A stretch of DNA of 64,000 bases, from assembly GCF_029870595.1 (NCBI RefSeq), contig NZ_JAPDIR010000010.1, forward strand, positions 117,096-181,095, in the 5' to 3' direction. A model generated the notes under the pieces. The model had not been told where the DNA came from. It made no database searches and worked only from the letters and a program-made list of their open reading frames with translations. A program made the position numbers and the translations under genes. The DNA comes from Sphingomonas sp. CBMAI 2297 (GTDB lineage: Bacteria; Pseudomonadota; Alphaproteobacteria; Sphingomonadales; Sphingomonadaceae). Shown here piece by piece: positions 15,931 to 24,415 of the stretch; positions within the stretch are counted from its first letter, which is position 1; each line of letters opens with the position of its first letter.

Positions 15931-17064
15931 ATGACGATGGAAGGCAAGCTTGCGGGGCGGGACTGGATCGCCGAGGCCCGGGCGATCGCCACGGAGATCG
16001 CGGCGCATGCCGATCGCCACGATGCCGAGGAGAGCTTCGTGGCGGAAGGCTATGCGCGGCTGAAGGAAGCGGGCTTCTTCAAGGCGCTGGTGCCCGAGCC
16101 GCTGGGCGGTGGCGGCGCCGATTTCGCCGATGTCTGCGGGGCGATCCGGGTGCTGGGCGCGGCATGCGGCGCGACCGCGCTAGCCTTTTCGATGCACACC
16201 CATCTGGTCGCCGCCGCGGCGTGGCGCCTGAAGCACCAGGACGCGCCGACCGAGGGCCTGCTCCGCCGGGTGGCGGCCGAGGAACTGATCCTCGTCTCGA
16301 GCGGCGGATCGGACTGGCTGGAGAGCGCCGGCACCGCCGAGAAGGTGGAAGGCGGCTTCCGCATCACCGCGCGCAAGCCCTTCTCCAGCGGCTGCGAACT
16401 GGGCGACCTGCTGATGACCAGCGCCGTGTACGACGATCCCGAGGCGGGGCCGACCGTCCTCCATTTCGGCGTGCCGCTGCGCGCGGAGGGCGTGACGATC
16501 GCCGATGCCTGGCACGTGCTCGGCATGCGCGGCACCGGCTCGCACGACCTGATGCTCGACAGGCTGTTCGTCGCCGACGCGGCGATCGCCGGGCGGCGGC
16601 CCCAGGGCAAGTGGCACATGCTGTTCCATGTGATCAGCATGATCGCCTTCGCCGCGATCTATTCCGCCTATATGGGCGTGGCGGACGGCGCCCGGCGGCG
16701 CGCGCTGGAAATCGCGCGCACCCGCCGGCCCGACTCCCATCTGCTCCAGCGCATCGGCGAGATGGAGAATGCCCATGCCGCGGCGGACATGGCGATGCGC
16801 GAGATGATCGCGATCGCGGCCGGCGGCGCGCCGGGGCCGGCCACGACCAGCCGCGCGATGACGTGCCGCACCCTGCTCGGCGACGCGGCGATCGGGACGG
16901 TGAGCCGGGCGATGGACGTCGCCGGGGGCGCGGGCTTCTATCGCAAGGCGGGGCTGGAACGTGCCTTTCGCGACGTGCAGGGTGCCCGCTTCCACCCGTT
17001 GCAGCGCGAGCCGCAGCACGCACTCGCCGCCCGGGTCGCGCTGGGGCTCGACATCGACGGCTGA
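15931..17064 (+). CDS. Acyl-CoA dehydrogenase family protein
   Basis: The 377-residue protein has the helical N-terminal domain (YARLKEAGFFKALVPEPLGG near residues 41-60), the beta domain (RITARKPFSSGCELGDLLM and HVLGMRGTGSHDL) and the helical C-terminal domain (DVAGGAGFYRKAGLERAFRD). The middle motifs are those of the monooxygenase-like branch (DszC/HpaB-type relatives) as much as of classical dehydrogenases, so FAD- or FMN-dependent oxidation of a non-CoA substrate is also possible. The likely regulator is the divergent HxlR protein. The NAT gene follows after 37 bases and is probably co-transcribed. Confidence 0.85.
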   Translation: MTMEGKLAGRDWIAEARAIATEIAAHADRHDAEESFVAEGYARLKEAGFFKALVPEPLGGGGADFADVCGAIRVLGAACGATALAFSMHTHLVAAAAWRLKHQDAPTEGLLRRVAAEELILVSSGGSDWLESAGTAEKVEGGFRITARKPFSSGCELGDLLMTSAVYDDPEAGPTVLHFGVPLRAEGVTIADAWHVLGMRGTGSHDLMLDRLFVADAAIAGRRPQGKWHMLFHVISMIAFAAIYSAYMGVADGARRRALEIARTRRPDSHLLQRIGEMENAHAAADMAMREMIAIAAGGAPGPATTSRAMTCRTLLGDAAIGTVSRAMDVAGGAGFYRKAGLERAFRDVQGARFHPLQREPQHALAARVALGLDIDG

Positions 17065-17101
17065 GCCCGGCATGCGTCGCCCACGCACAAAGGGACGGCG
17101 C

Positions 17102-17914
17102 ATGGATCTCCAGGCCTATTTCGCGCGGATCGGGCATGACGGGCCGCTGGCCCCCGACCGCGCGACGCTGACCGCCTTGATGGGCGCGCATCTCGCCGCC
17201 TTCCCCTTCGAGAATCTCGACGTGCAGCTGGGGCGCCCGGTCTCGATCGAGCCGGACGCGATCTTCGACAAGCTGGTCGTCCGGCGGCGGGGCGGCTGGT
17301 GCTTCGAGCAGAACGGGCTGTTCGGGCGAGTGCTCGAAGCGCTGGGCTTCGAGGTGCGCCGCATCTCGGGGGGCGTGATGCGCCAGGTGCATGGCGAAGC
17401 GGCGATGGGCAATCATCTGGCGCTGGTGGTGACGCTGGAGGACCGACCCTGGCTGGTCGATGTCGGTTTTGGCGGCATGCAGGCGGCGCCGCTGCCGCTG
17501 GCGCCGGGCAGCGCGCGCCATCCGCCCTATGACGTGGCGCTGCGCCAGGTCGATGGCTGGTGGCGCTTCGAGGAACGGTATGGCGAAGGCGATCCCTTCA
17601 GCTACGACTTCCAGGACGCGCCCGCCGACGAGGCGCTGCTCGCGCGGCGGTGCGGCGAGTTGCAGCGCCAGCCCGAATCGCCGTTCGTCCAGAATCTCGT
17701 CGTCCTGCAGCGGCGCGGCGATCGCCACACGACGCTGCGCGGGCGCGTGCTGACCGAGCGGGGCCCCGCGGGCGAGACGCATATGCTGCTTCCCGATGCC
17801 GAAGCGCTGGTCGAGCAGCTCGAACGATGCTTCGGATTGCAGCTGCCGGAGGCGGCGGGGCTGTGGGACGGCGTCCGCGCCCGCCACGCCGCGCTGTTCC
17901 CGGACGAAGCCTAG
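17102..17914 (+). CDS. Arylamine N-acetyltransferase
   Basis: The 270-residue protein has the complete NAT triad. Cys67 lies in RRGGWCFEQN, His105 in GNHLALVV and Asp120 in WLVDVGFGG. The motif AFPFENLDVQLGRPV (residues 33-47) is also typical. The enzyme transfers acetyl from acetyl-CoA to arylamines and hydrazines. It follows the acyl-CoA dehydrogenase-like gene, and the pair could process one aromatic compound; that is an inference from position. The ATG at 17102 gives the normal N-terminus. Confidence 0.92.
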   Translation: MDLQAYFARIGHDGPLAPDRATLTALMGAHLAAFPFENLDVQLGRPVSIEPDAIFDKLVVRRRGGWCFEQNGLFGRVLEALGFEVRRISGGVMRQVHGEAAMGNHLALVVTLEDRPWLVDVGFGGMQAAPLPLAPGSARHPPYDVALRQVDGWWRFEERYGEGDPFSYDFQDAPADEALLARRCGELQRQPESPFVQNLVVLQRRGDRHTTLRGRVLTERGPAGETHMLLPDAEALVEQLERCFGLQLPEAAGLWDGVRARHAALFPDEA

Positions 17915-18030
17915 GCCTTTCCGGCGGCCCGCCCGCCGAGCCAGCGTCAGGACATCGGCGCGCATACGCGAATCCCCCCGAATAGCATTCGAGGGGAAGC
18001 GGCACGCCCCGGGCGGGCGGATCGGCGAGC

Positions 18031-18056
18031 GCCGGCCCCGCCTCGGCGGGGCCGGC
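18031..18056 (-). terminator. GC-rich hairpin after trcR
   Basis: A stem of 11 base pairs (GCCGGCCCCGC and its complement) lies seven bases past the trcR stop. There is no T tract, so termination is likely but not certain. Confidence 0.5.
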
Positions 18057-18062
18057 CGCGCC

Positions 18063-18749
18063 TTAGTTGTTGTTGCGGAACAGCGTCTCGGCCGTGTGCT
18101 CGACCGGAGCGGCCGGAGCATCCTCGCCGGCGGCCTCGGCATCGCGGGTCGCGGCCTGGCGCTCGGCGCGGAGCTGCTCGATCAGCGCCTCGCGGTCGCC
18201 CTCCAGGCGGGTATCGACCTGCGCCTCGATGCCGGCGGCCTTGGCGGCCTTGGCGACGATCGCATCGAGCTCGCGCTGCGAGGTGAGGCCCAGCGTCACC
18301 GGGTCCTTCGGCACGATGTTGGCGATGTTCCAGTGGCTGCGGTCGCGGATCGCGGCGATCGTGGTCCGGGTGGTGCCGATCAGCTTGCCGATCGCGCCGT
18401 CCGAGATCTCGGGATGGTTGCGCAGGATCCAGGCGATGCCGTCCGGCTTGTCCTGGCGCTTCGAGACCGGCGTGTAGCGCGGTCCCTTGGTGCGGCGGAC
18501 CTGCTCGGGGCCCTTCAGCATCTTGAGGACGTAGTTCGGATCCTTCTGGCCCTTCTCGATCTCGTCCATCGTCAGCTCGTGCGCGCGGACCGGATCGCGG
18601 CCGGTGAGCTTGGTCGCGGCGGTATCGTCGGCGATCGCCTGGACCTCGAGGATGTGCAGACCGCAGAACTCGGCGATCTGGTCGAACGAGAGCGACGTGT
18701 TGTCGACCAGCCAGGAAGCGGTCGCATGGGGCATCAGCGGCTGGGCCAC
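18063..18749 (-). CDS. trcR: Cell-cycle transcriptional regulator TrcR (DUF1013)
   Basis: The 228-residue protein matches DUF1013, called TrcR in alphaproteobacterial annotation. Recognisable phrases are MPHATASWLVDNTSLSFDQI, FCGLHILEVQAIADD, and an HTH-like stretch around SDGAIGKLIGTTRTTIAAIR (residues about 116-135). The C-terminal 45 residues are acidic and Ala-rich. In Alphaproteobacteria TrcR is described as an RNA-polymerase-associated regulator linked to cell-cycle genes; I rely on memory for this. It is a single-gene unit with hairpins on both sides. Confidence 0.85.
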   Translation of the reverse strand: MAQPLMPHATASWLVDNTSLSFDQIAEFCGLHILEVQAIADDTAATKLTGRDPVRAHELTMDEIEKGQKDPNYVLKMLKGPEQVRRTKGPRYTPVSKRQDKPDGIAWILRNHPEISDGAIGKLIGTTRTTIAAIRDRSHWNIANIVPKDPVTLGLTSQRELDAIVAKAAKAAGIEAQVDTRLEGDREALIEQLRAERQAATRDAEAAGEDAPAAPVEHTAETLFRNNN

Positions 18750-18771
18750 TTACAGTCTCCAGAAATAGAAG

Positions 18772-18794
18772 AGGCCGCCCATCACGGGCGGCCT
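18772..18794. promoter_or_regulatory. Hairpin in the trcR leader
   Basis: A nine-base stem (AGGCCGCCC with GGGCGGCCT) around GTGAT lies 23 bases upstream of the trcR start, and the strand that continues into trcR is pyrimidine-rich (CTTCTATTTCTGG). It could be an attenuator or the terminator of an upstream transcript. Confidence 0.45.
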
Positions 18795-18990
18795 GTAACG
18801 GGCCTGACTTAATGCGATGCCGCGCGAAGAGCAAGGAAAAGGGGGAGGTAACCAGCGGCAATTACCGTCGCCCCGGCGAAAACCCGGATCCCGGTTCCAG
18901 CCTTCGCCTTCGCCCGAATTCGCCGGGATGACCATCCTGACTGGAGTCACGCCCCGATCGGCAAACCCCGTCATCCCCGCGCCCCTTCCT

Positions 18991-19127
18991 CGTCATCCCC
19001 GCGCCGGCGGGGATCCAGGGCCAGGGGCAAGGCGCGCAAGGCTCGCCTTGCCGTTTCCGGCAAGCCTCCGCGCGATTGCTTCGATCGTCCCCGACTAGCC
19101 TGGATCCCCGCCGGCGCGATGATGACG
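18991..19127. repeat. MITE-like element with 29-base inverted arms
   Basis: The arms at 18991-19019 and 19099-19127 are reverse complements with only about two mismatches. The outer part of each arm is the common REP-like palindrome (CGTCATCCCCGC), and the inner part ends in GGATCCAGG. The 79-base centre has its own small palindromes and no ORF. No transposase is nearby. Confidence 0.75.
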
Positions 19128-19133
19128 GCTATT

Positions 19134-19176
19134 GGGCACGCCTTGTCCCAAGGGGATAGACGCCAGCTCGTTTCAG
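19134..19176 (+). repeat. Dispersed 43-base repeat, copy A
   Basis: This segment, centred on CTTGTCCCAAGGGGATAGA, matches the minus strand of 35210-35252 at about 39 of 43 positions. Both copies adjoin REP-like palindromes and are followed by similar CGACATTCA motifs farther on. Confidence 0.8.
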
Positions 19177-19263
19177 CATGGCGGAAAAAGAGAGAGGCTT
19201 CGACATTCAATTCCTTCCCTCGCCACCGGGAATGAAAGGGGCGGAGCCGAATGCCGATCCGTC

Positions 19264-20286
19264 CTAGGCCGCGACCCGCTCGCCGTGCATCGGGTGCAGC
19301 GCGTTGAGGAACTGGCGGGCGCTCGCTTCCCAGGTGAAGGTCCTGCCATAGGCGGCGCACGCCGCGCGGTCGCGGGTCAGCGCCTCGCCGATGGCCCTGG
19401 TGAGATCGGCATCCATCGCGCCGGTCTCCGGCGTGAGCACGTCGATCGGCCCGGTGACCGGATAGCCGGCGACCGGCACGCCGCAGGCCAGCGCCTCGAT
19501 CATCACCAGCCCGAACGTGTCGGTCTTGCTCGGAAAGACGAACACGTCCGCCGCCGAATAGGCCGAGGCCAGCTCGGCGCCGAACATCGGGCCGAGGAAC
19601 CTCGCCTCGGGAAAGCGGGCCTTGAGCGAAGCGCGTGCCGGCCCGTCGCCCACCACCACCTTGGTGCCCGGGTGCGTCGTCCTGAGGAACGCCTCGAGAT
19701 TCTTCTCGATCGCGACGCGGCCGACATAGAGCTGCACCGGCCCCTCAAGGTCCCGCATCGCCGGATGCGGATCGAGGCCGGGACGGAAATTGGCGAGGTC
19801 CACGCCCCGGCCCCAATGCTTCACATGGGAAAGGCCGTGATCGGTGAGCGACTGGCGGATCGACGGCGTGGAGGCAAGGATCGCCTGGCTCGGCGCGTGG
19901 AACCACTTGATGTAGCGCCAGATCCATTCGGCCGGCACGCCCGAGCGCGCCGACACATAGTCCGGAAACTGGGTGTGATAGGCTGTGGTGAAGGGCATTT
20001 CGTGACGGATGCACCAGCGCCGCGCGGCGACGCACAGCGGCCCTTCGGTGGCGAGATGGATCGCGGCGGGCCCGAACTCCTCGAGCATTGCCCCGACGCT
20101 GGCGACGCGGGCGAGCGCGAGGCGGATCTCCGGATAGGTGGGGCATGGCAGCGAGTAGAAGAGATCGGGCGAGATCACCTCGACCAGATGGCCCTGTTTC
20201 TCGAGCACCCGGCGCACCGATTGCAGCGTGCGCACGACTCCATTCACCTGGGGCTCCCAGGCGTCGGTCACGATAGCTATCCGCAC
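19264..20286 (-). CDS. agt: GT4-family glycosyltransferase paired with PlcP (Agt-like)
   Basis: The 340-residue protein starts with IAIVTDAWEPQVNGVVRTLQ, the usual acceptor-side beginning of GT4 enzymes that glycosylate diacylglycerol. It then has HWGRGVDLANFRP, LYVGRVAIEKNLEAF, VVVGDGPARASLKARFP, and the donor-site motif around DTFGLVMIEALACGVPVAG. Homologues next to PlcP in Agrobacterium and marine bacteria (Agt) form glucosyl- or glucuronosyl-diacylglycerol during phosphate starvation. I chose the GTG at 20286, preceded by GGAGG, 20 bases after the plcP stop; a GTG at 20310 overlapping that stop is an alternative. The pairing makes a lipid role likely; sugar specificity is not visible. Confidence 0.8.
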   Translation of the reverse strand: MRIAIVTDAWEPQVNGVVRTLQSVRRVLEKQGHLVEVISPDLFYSLPCPTYPEIRLALARVASVGAMLEEFGPAAIHLATEGPLCVAARRWCIRHEMPFTTAYHTQFPDYVSARSGVPAEWIWRYIKWFHAPSQAILASTPSIRQSLTDHGLSHVKHWGRGVDLANFRPGLDPHPAMRDLEGPVQLYVGRVAIEKNLEAFLRTTHPGTKVVVGDGPARASLKARFPEARFLGPMFGAELASAYSAADVFVFPSKTDTFGLVMIEALACGVPVAGYPVTGPIDVLTPETGAMDADLTRAIGEALTRDRAACAAYGRTFTWEASARQFLNALHPMHGERVAA

Positions 20287-20306
20287 AGGCCCGACCTCCG
20301 TTGCCG

Positions 20307-21185
20307 TCACGCAGCCGCCAGTCTGACCCCGGATGCTGCCTCGCTCTCGCGTTTCGCCATCTCTTCGGCCCAATGGAGAATTTCCATGGTACCGTCGTAA
20401 TGCTCAACGAGCGCGGTGCAACCCTCCACCCAATCGCCGTCATTATAGTAGGCGACGCCTTCGATGTTGCGCATCTCGGCAGTGTGGATGTGTCCGGCGA
20501 TCACGCCGTCGACTCCCCGCGCACCGGCTTCGTGCGCGACGATCTCTTCGAATTTCGAAATGAACTCGACTGCGTTCTTCACCTTGGCCTTGGCGTATTT
20601 GCTCAGCGACCAATAGGGCATGTCGAGCCAGCGCCGGACGCGGTTGACCAGCCGGTTGAGGCCCATCATCGCCTCATAGGCGGCGTCGCCCAGATGCGCG
20701 AGCCAGCGGTGCGACATGGTGATCGCGTCGAATTCGTCGCCGTGCAGCACGAGCAGGCGGCGGCCATCGGCGGTGGTATGGATCGCCTGGCGGCGGATAT
20801 GCACCCCGCCGAAGTTCAGCCCCGAGAACTGCCGGAACATCTCGTCGTGATTGCCCGGGATATAGACGATCTCGGTGCCGCGCTTCGCCCGCTTCAGGAA
20901 CCGCCAGACGATGTCGTTGTGCGAATCGGGCCAGTAGAAGCGCTTCTTGAGCGCCCAGCCGTCGATGATGTCGCCGACCAGATACATCACGTCGCAATCG
21001 ACATGGTCGAGAAAGTCGATCAGCATCTCGGCATTGCAGCCTCGCGTGCCGAGATGGATGTCCGAGATCCAGACCGTGCGATAGCGCTTGCGCTCGGTGA
21101 TCGCCTTTTCGGGGATCGACGGAGTCGATGCGTGGAAATCCGCGACATGCTGCGCGTCGAACGGAAGTCTGGTGATCGTGGCCAT
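20307..21185 (-). CDS. plcP: PlcP-type phospholipase C (LpxH-like metallophosphoesterase)
   Basis: The 292-residue protein is a calcineurin-like metallophosphoesterase. Metal ligands are seen in SDIHLGT (D42, H44), GDIIDGW (D72), GNHDE (N112, H113), LHGDEFD (H148) and GHIHTAE. Automatic annotation often calls such proteins UDP-2,3-diacylglucosamine diphosphatase. Phrases such as YWPDSHNDIV, AIHTTADGRR, AKVKNAVEFI and YNDGDWVEGCTALVEH recall PlcP of Sinorhizobium, which removes the phospho-headgroup from membrane phospholipids under phosphate limitation to give diacylglycerol. The co-directional GT4 gene immediately downstream supports this reading. A degenerate PHO-box-like site lies upstream. 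Confidence 0.78.
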   Translation of the reverse strand: MATITRLPFDAQHVADFHASTPSIPEKAITERKRYRTVWISDIHLGTRGCNAEMLIDFLDHVDCDVMYLVGDIIDGWALKKRFYWPDSHNDIVWRFLKRAKRGTEIVYIPGNHDEMFRQFSGLNFGGVHIRRQAIHTTADGRRLLVLHGDEFDAITMSHRWLAHLGDAAYEAMMGLNRLVNRVRRWLDMPYWSLSKYAKAKVKNAVEFISKFEEIVAHEAGARGVDGVIAGHIHTAEMRNIEGVAYYNDGDWVEGCTALVEHYDGTMEILHWAEEMAKRESEAASGVRLAAA

Positions 21186-21235
21186 TCAACCAGCCCTGCA
21201 AATGCCCTTGCCTGGCCCGGCTAAATGGCCGCGGA

Positions 21236-21278
21236 ATATTACAATTGGAATCGTTTCGACTTCACGGGGATGTCACAG
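21236..21278 (-). promoter_or_regulatory. Possible degenerate PHO box and -10 element before plcP
   Basis: On the minus strand, CTGTGAC (21272-21278) and CCGTGAA (21261-21267) are separated by four bases, the repeat spacing of PhoB sites (consensus CTGTCAT twice). A -10-like TAATAT follows at 21236-21241, though about 19 bases away, which is farther than usual. Support is moderate. Confidence 0.35.
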
Positions 21279-21328
21279 AAATCTGCATAATCGATCGCTT
21301 ACGCTCTACGAATCGGGCACCCCATAAT

Positions 21329-21949
21329 TCAGGCGGTGATCGGAATGTGCCGCGGCAGCGCCGCCATCCGATCGAGCCAGGCCCGCAGCGCGGGATAGGG
21401 CTGGAGGCTGAATCCGCCCGTCTCGGCAACATGGGTATAGGCGTAGAGCGCGATGTCGGCGAGCGTCGGCCGGTCGGCCACGAACCAGTCGCGCTTCGCC
21501 AGATGCTCGTCCATCAGCGCGAGCGCCGCCTCGCCGGCGGCCCGCTTCGCCGGCAGCATCGCCCGTTGCGCGTCGCTCAGATTGTCGAGGCCGATCCAGA
21601 CGGTCCAGAAGCGCAACGTCGCGACATTGGGCTCGTGATTATATTGTTCCCAGAACAGCCAGCGCAGCATGTCCGCGCGCTCGAACCGGTCGTGCGGGAT
21701 CAGGTCGCTGCCATCGGCCAGGTAGAAGCAGGCGGCGTTGCTCTCGGGCAGGAAATCGTCGGCACCGATCTGGAGCACGGGGATGCGGCCATTGGCATTG
21801 ACCCGGCCCAGGAATTCGGGGGTGCGCGTCTCGCCCTTCACGATATCATATTCGCGCCGCGCGAGCGGCAGCCCCAGATGCGCGGCGGTCAGGCGGATCT
21901 TGTAGCAATTGCCCGAAGCGGCATATTCGTGAAGCACCAGCGCAGCCAT
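21329..21949 (-). CDS. Glutathione S-transferase family protein
   Basis: The 206-residue protein has the GST thioredoxin-like domain (YAASGNCYKIRLTAAHLGLP near residues 9-28, NGRIPVLQIG with the cis-Pro, and LPESNAACFYLADG with Glu-Ser for glutathione binding). The helical C-terminal domain includes RPTLADIALYAYTHVAETGGF. It probably works in cytoplasmic detoxification; the substrate is unknown. It faces the plcP operon from upstream with a 143-base gap and reads the same way, so read-through into plcP is possible. Confidence 0.9.
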   Translation of the reverse strand: MAALVLHEYAASGNCYKIRLTAAHLGLPLARREYDIVKGETRTPEFLGRVNANGRIPVLQIGADDFLPESNAACFYLADGSDLIPHDRFERADMLRWLFWEQYNHEPNVATLRFWTVWIGLDNLSDAQRAMLPAKRAAGEAALALMDEHLAKRDWFVADRPTLADIALYAYTHVAETGGFSLQPYPALRAWLDRMAALPRHIPITA

Positions 21950-22040
21950 GATTTCCTCCCTAGATCAGCCGGTTCTTCGGACCGGGCGGCGCGCGGCGTC
22001 CAATAAAATGCGCCGGGCAAAACATAAGCAAGGCTTATGA

Positions 22041-22631
22041 TCAAATATAGCCGTTCTCCGCCCGCCAGCGCACCGTGCGGCGATGCCAGAGCCATAGCGC
22101 CAGCCCGACCCCCGCGACGAACAGCCAGCCCCAGACATGGCTCCACCAGGGCACCCCGCTCGACGCGCGCAGATCACGGCCATTGGCCTTGTCCAGCGCC
22201 GCATGGCCGACCTCGTTGAGCGGCGCGGCGACCACGCCCCAGTCCGAGCGGAAGAACAGCACATGGCCATATTCGACATTGTACCAGAAGGGCATGCCGA
22301 GAAAGGTCGTCTCGCGCACCGAATAGCCGAACCTGGGCGCGCTCATATTGGCATGGGAGGGCACGGGCGCTTCCAAACCGTAGCTGGCGCGCTTGATCGC
22401 GACATATTGCTCGGCCTTGCTCGGCACGCGCTGGATATGGACGCCATAGGCATCGATCGCCGAGATCATCTCGCCCAGCTCGGGCGGCACCTTCACTTCG
22501 GCCAGATCGTCCACGACCGGGCGGTTCGCCGCCACCCAATAGCGATCCGACAGCAGCAGCGCGCCGGCCAGCACGAGCAGCAGCACGGCACAGAGCAGCT
22601 TGAGCGCCGGATCCTTCCGCAGGAAATGCAT
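22041..22631 (-). CDS. Two-span membrane protein of unknown function next to the flotillin operon
   Basis: The 196-residue protein has hydrophobic spans at about residues 10-28 and 166-184, with a periplasmic-looking part between them rich in aromatic residues (FGYSVRETTFLGMPFWYNVEYG). The C-terminal tail is basic (WHRRTVRWRAENGYI). I know no family. It follows yqiK by 26 bases on the same strand and is probably the last gene of that transcript. Confidence 0.7.
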   Translation of the reverse strand: MHFLRKDPALKLLCAVLLLVLAGALLLSDRYWVAANRPVVDDLAEVKVPPELGEMISAIDAYGVHIQRVPSKAEQYVAIKRASYGLEAPVPSHANMSAPRFGYSVRETTFLGMPFWYNVEYGHVLFFRSDWGVVAAPLNEVGHAALDKANGRDLRASSGVPWWSHVWGWLFVAGVGLALWLWHRRTVRWRAENGYI

Positions 22632-22657
22632 GCGTCCCCTCCCCCAAGGCGACGCGC

Positions 22658-24412
22658 TCAGCTGCCCGAGCGCGCCTTTCGCGACGCGGCGCCGGACGAT
22701 CCCGCCGGCGCGTCGTCATCATCGCCATCGTCCGCCGGCGCCGCGGCGACGCCCTTGACGCCCGTTTCCGCAGCGCCCGCGACGAGCCCGTCGAGCGTGC
22801 CGCCATCGAAGCCCAGCTCGCGCATCAGCCCGTCGATCACCGGCGCCTGGGCGCGGTAGCGCAGCGCCGCCGCCACCGCCGAATTGGCGAGGTTGCGATC
22901 GCCGTCCCCGCCGCTCTCCGCGACACCGGCCGCGCCGCCGCGCCCGGTGATGCCGTCGACCTGGACGATCTTGATCGAATCGATCGCCTCGAGCGGCTTG
23001 GAGGCTTCGCGGATCACTTCCGGCAGCACCTTGAGCAGCGCCAGCTTGGTCTGGAGCGACATGTTGTCGGAAGAGAGCAGGTTCGCCGCCTCGTTGATCG
23101 CGCGCTGGCCCGCGGCCTCGACTTCGAAGCGGACGCGGTCGGCCTCGGCCTTGAGCTTGGCGGCCTCCGCCTCGCCCTCGGCCTGGAGCCGCGCCGCTTC
23201 GGCGCGGTCGGCCGCCGCCTGCTTCTCGGCATCGGCCTGGACCTTGATGCCGATCGCGGCGCGCTCGGCCTCGCGGGCGGCGTCGATCAGCTCGATGCGC
23301 TTCTGGCGCTCGGCGACCTCGGCCTCGCGCGCGGTGCCGACGCGCTCCTCGGCGATCACCGCCTTGGCGCGCGCCTCGTCGGCGATCGCCCGGGCCTGGC
23401 TCTCCTCGCGGCTCTTGTTCTGCACCGCGATCTGCTGCTCCTGCCGGGCGAGCTCGAGTGCCTGCTCCTGCGCGATCTTGGCCTGCTGCACCGCGCGATC
23501 GGCTTCGATCTGCTGGCTGTCGACCAGCTTCTTGGCTTCGATCTTCGCCTGTTCGGCCTCCTGCTGGCGCAGCGACTGCTCGCGCGCGACTTCCGCGGCC
23601 TGCACCGCACGGCGCATCTCCACCTCGCGCTCCTGCTCGAGCCGGGCGAACTCGGTGTCGCGGCCGATCAGGAAGGACTGGCGCTGCGCCTCGAGATTCT
23701 TGGTCTCGATCTGCACGCGCGTGTCCTGCTCGATGTCGTTGCGCGCCTTCTTGCGCAGCTCGATCTGCTCGGTCAGCTTGGTCAGGCCCTCGGCGTCGAA
23801 GGCATTGTTGGCGTTGAAATGCTCGATCGAGGTCTGGTCGAGGCCGGTGAGCGACACCGATTCCAGCTCCAGCCCGTTCATCGCCAGATCGACCGAGGAA
23901 ACCTGCTGCACCTTCTGGACGAACTCGGCGCGCTGCTCATGGAGCTGCGCCATCGTCATGCCCGCGGCGACCGAGCGCAGCGCGTCGACGAACTTGCCCT
24001 CGACCAGCTCCTTGAGCGCATCGGGGTGCATGGTGCGCATGCCGAGCGTCTGCGCCGCGGTGGCGATCGCCTGGGCATCGGGGCGGACGCGGACATAGAA
24101 TTCGGCCTTAACGTCGATGCGCAGGCGATCGAGCGTGATCAGCGCGTCCATGTTCTTGCGCTCCACGGCGAGGCGGACCGTGTTCATGTTGACCGGCATC
24201 GTCTCGTGGAAGACCGGCAGCACCAGCGCGCCGCCGTTGATCACCACCTTCTCGCCCCCAAAGCCCGTCCGGACGAAGCCGATCTCCTTCGAGGCGCGCT
24301 TGTAGAGGCGGGCCAGCATGAGGCCGATGACCAGGAACAGGAGCAGCCCGACGCCGGCATATACGAAATAGGGGATCATCGACGAAGCTCCTTGGGGCAC
24401 GATCGCATTCAT
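22658..24412 (-). CDS. yqiK: Flotillin-like protein YqiK
   Basis: The 584-residue protein has an N-terminal membrane span (residues about 13-33), then an SPFH/band-7 domain (about 40-220, including TGFGGEKVVINGGALVLPVF). A long Glu/Ala/Arg/Gln-rich coiled coil follows (about 220-470), then a flotillin C-terminal segment (LSSDNMSLQTKLALLKVLPE). Flotillins form membrane scaffolds (lipid-raft-like domains). It lies three bases after the yqiJ stop, the standard partner arrangement. The last 70 residues are Ala/Gly/Asp-rich and probably unstructured. Confidence 0.93.
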   Translation of the reverse strand: MNAIVPQGASSMIPYFVYAGVGLLLFLVIGLMLARLYKRASKEIGFVRTGFGGEKVVINGGALVLPVFHETMPVNMNTVRLAVERKNMDALITLDRLRIDVKAEFYVRVRPDAQAIATAAQTLGMRTMHPDALKELVEGKFVDALRSVAAGMTMAQLHEQRAEFVQKVQQVSSVDLAMNGLELESVSLTGLDQTSIEHFNANNAFDAEGLTKLTEQIELRKKARNDIEQDTRVQIETKNLEAQRQSFLIGRDTEFARLEQEREVEMRRAVQAAEVAREQSLRQQEAEQAKIEAKKLVDSQQIEADRAVQQAKIAQEQALELARQEQQIAVQNKSREESQARAIADEARAKAVIAEERVGTAREAEVAERQKRIELIDAAREAERAAIGIKVQADAEKQAAADRAEAARLQAEGEAEAAKLKAEADRVRFEVEAAGQRAINEAANLLSSDNMSLQTKLALLKVLPEVIREASKPLEAIDSIKIVQVDGITGRGGAAGVAESGGDGDRNLANSAVAAALRYRAQAPVIDGLMRELGFDGGTLDGLVAGAAETGVKGVAAAPADDGDDDDAPAGSSGAASRKARSGS

Positions 24413-24415
24413 GGG

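Larger units (their letters stand above)
18750..19263. other. 514-base gap without genes, rich in repeats
   Basis: Between the starts-and-ends of trcR and agt there is no ORF with coding character. The gap holds the trcR leader hairpin, a half REP palindrome at 18969-18980, a long-inverted-repeat element (18991-19127) and a dispersed 43-base repeat (19134-19176). The last 85 bases are AT-richer and unassigned. Confidence 0.7.
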
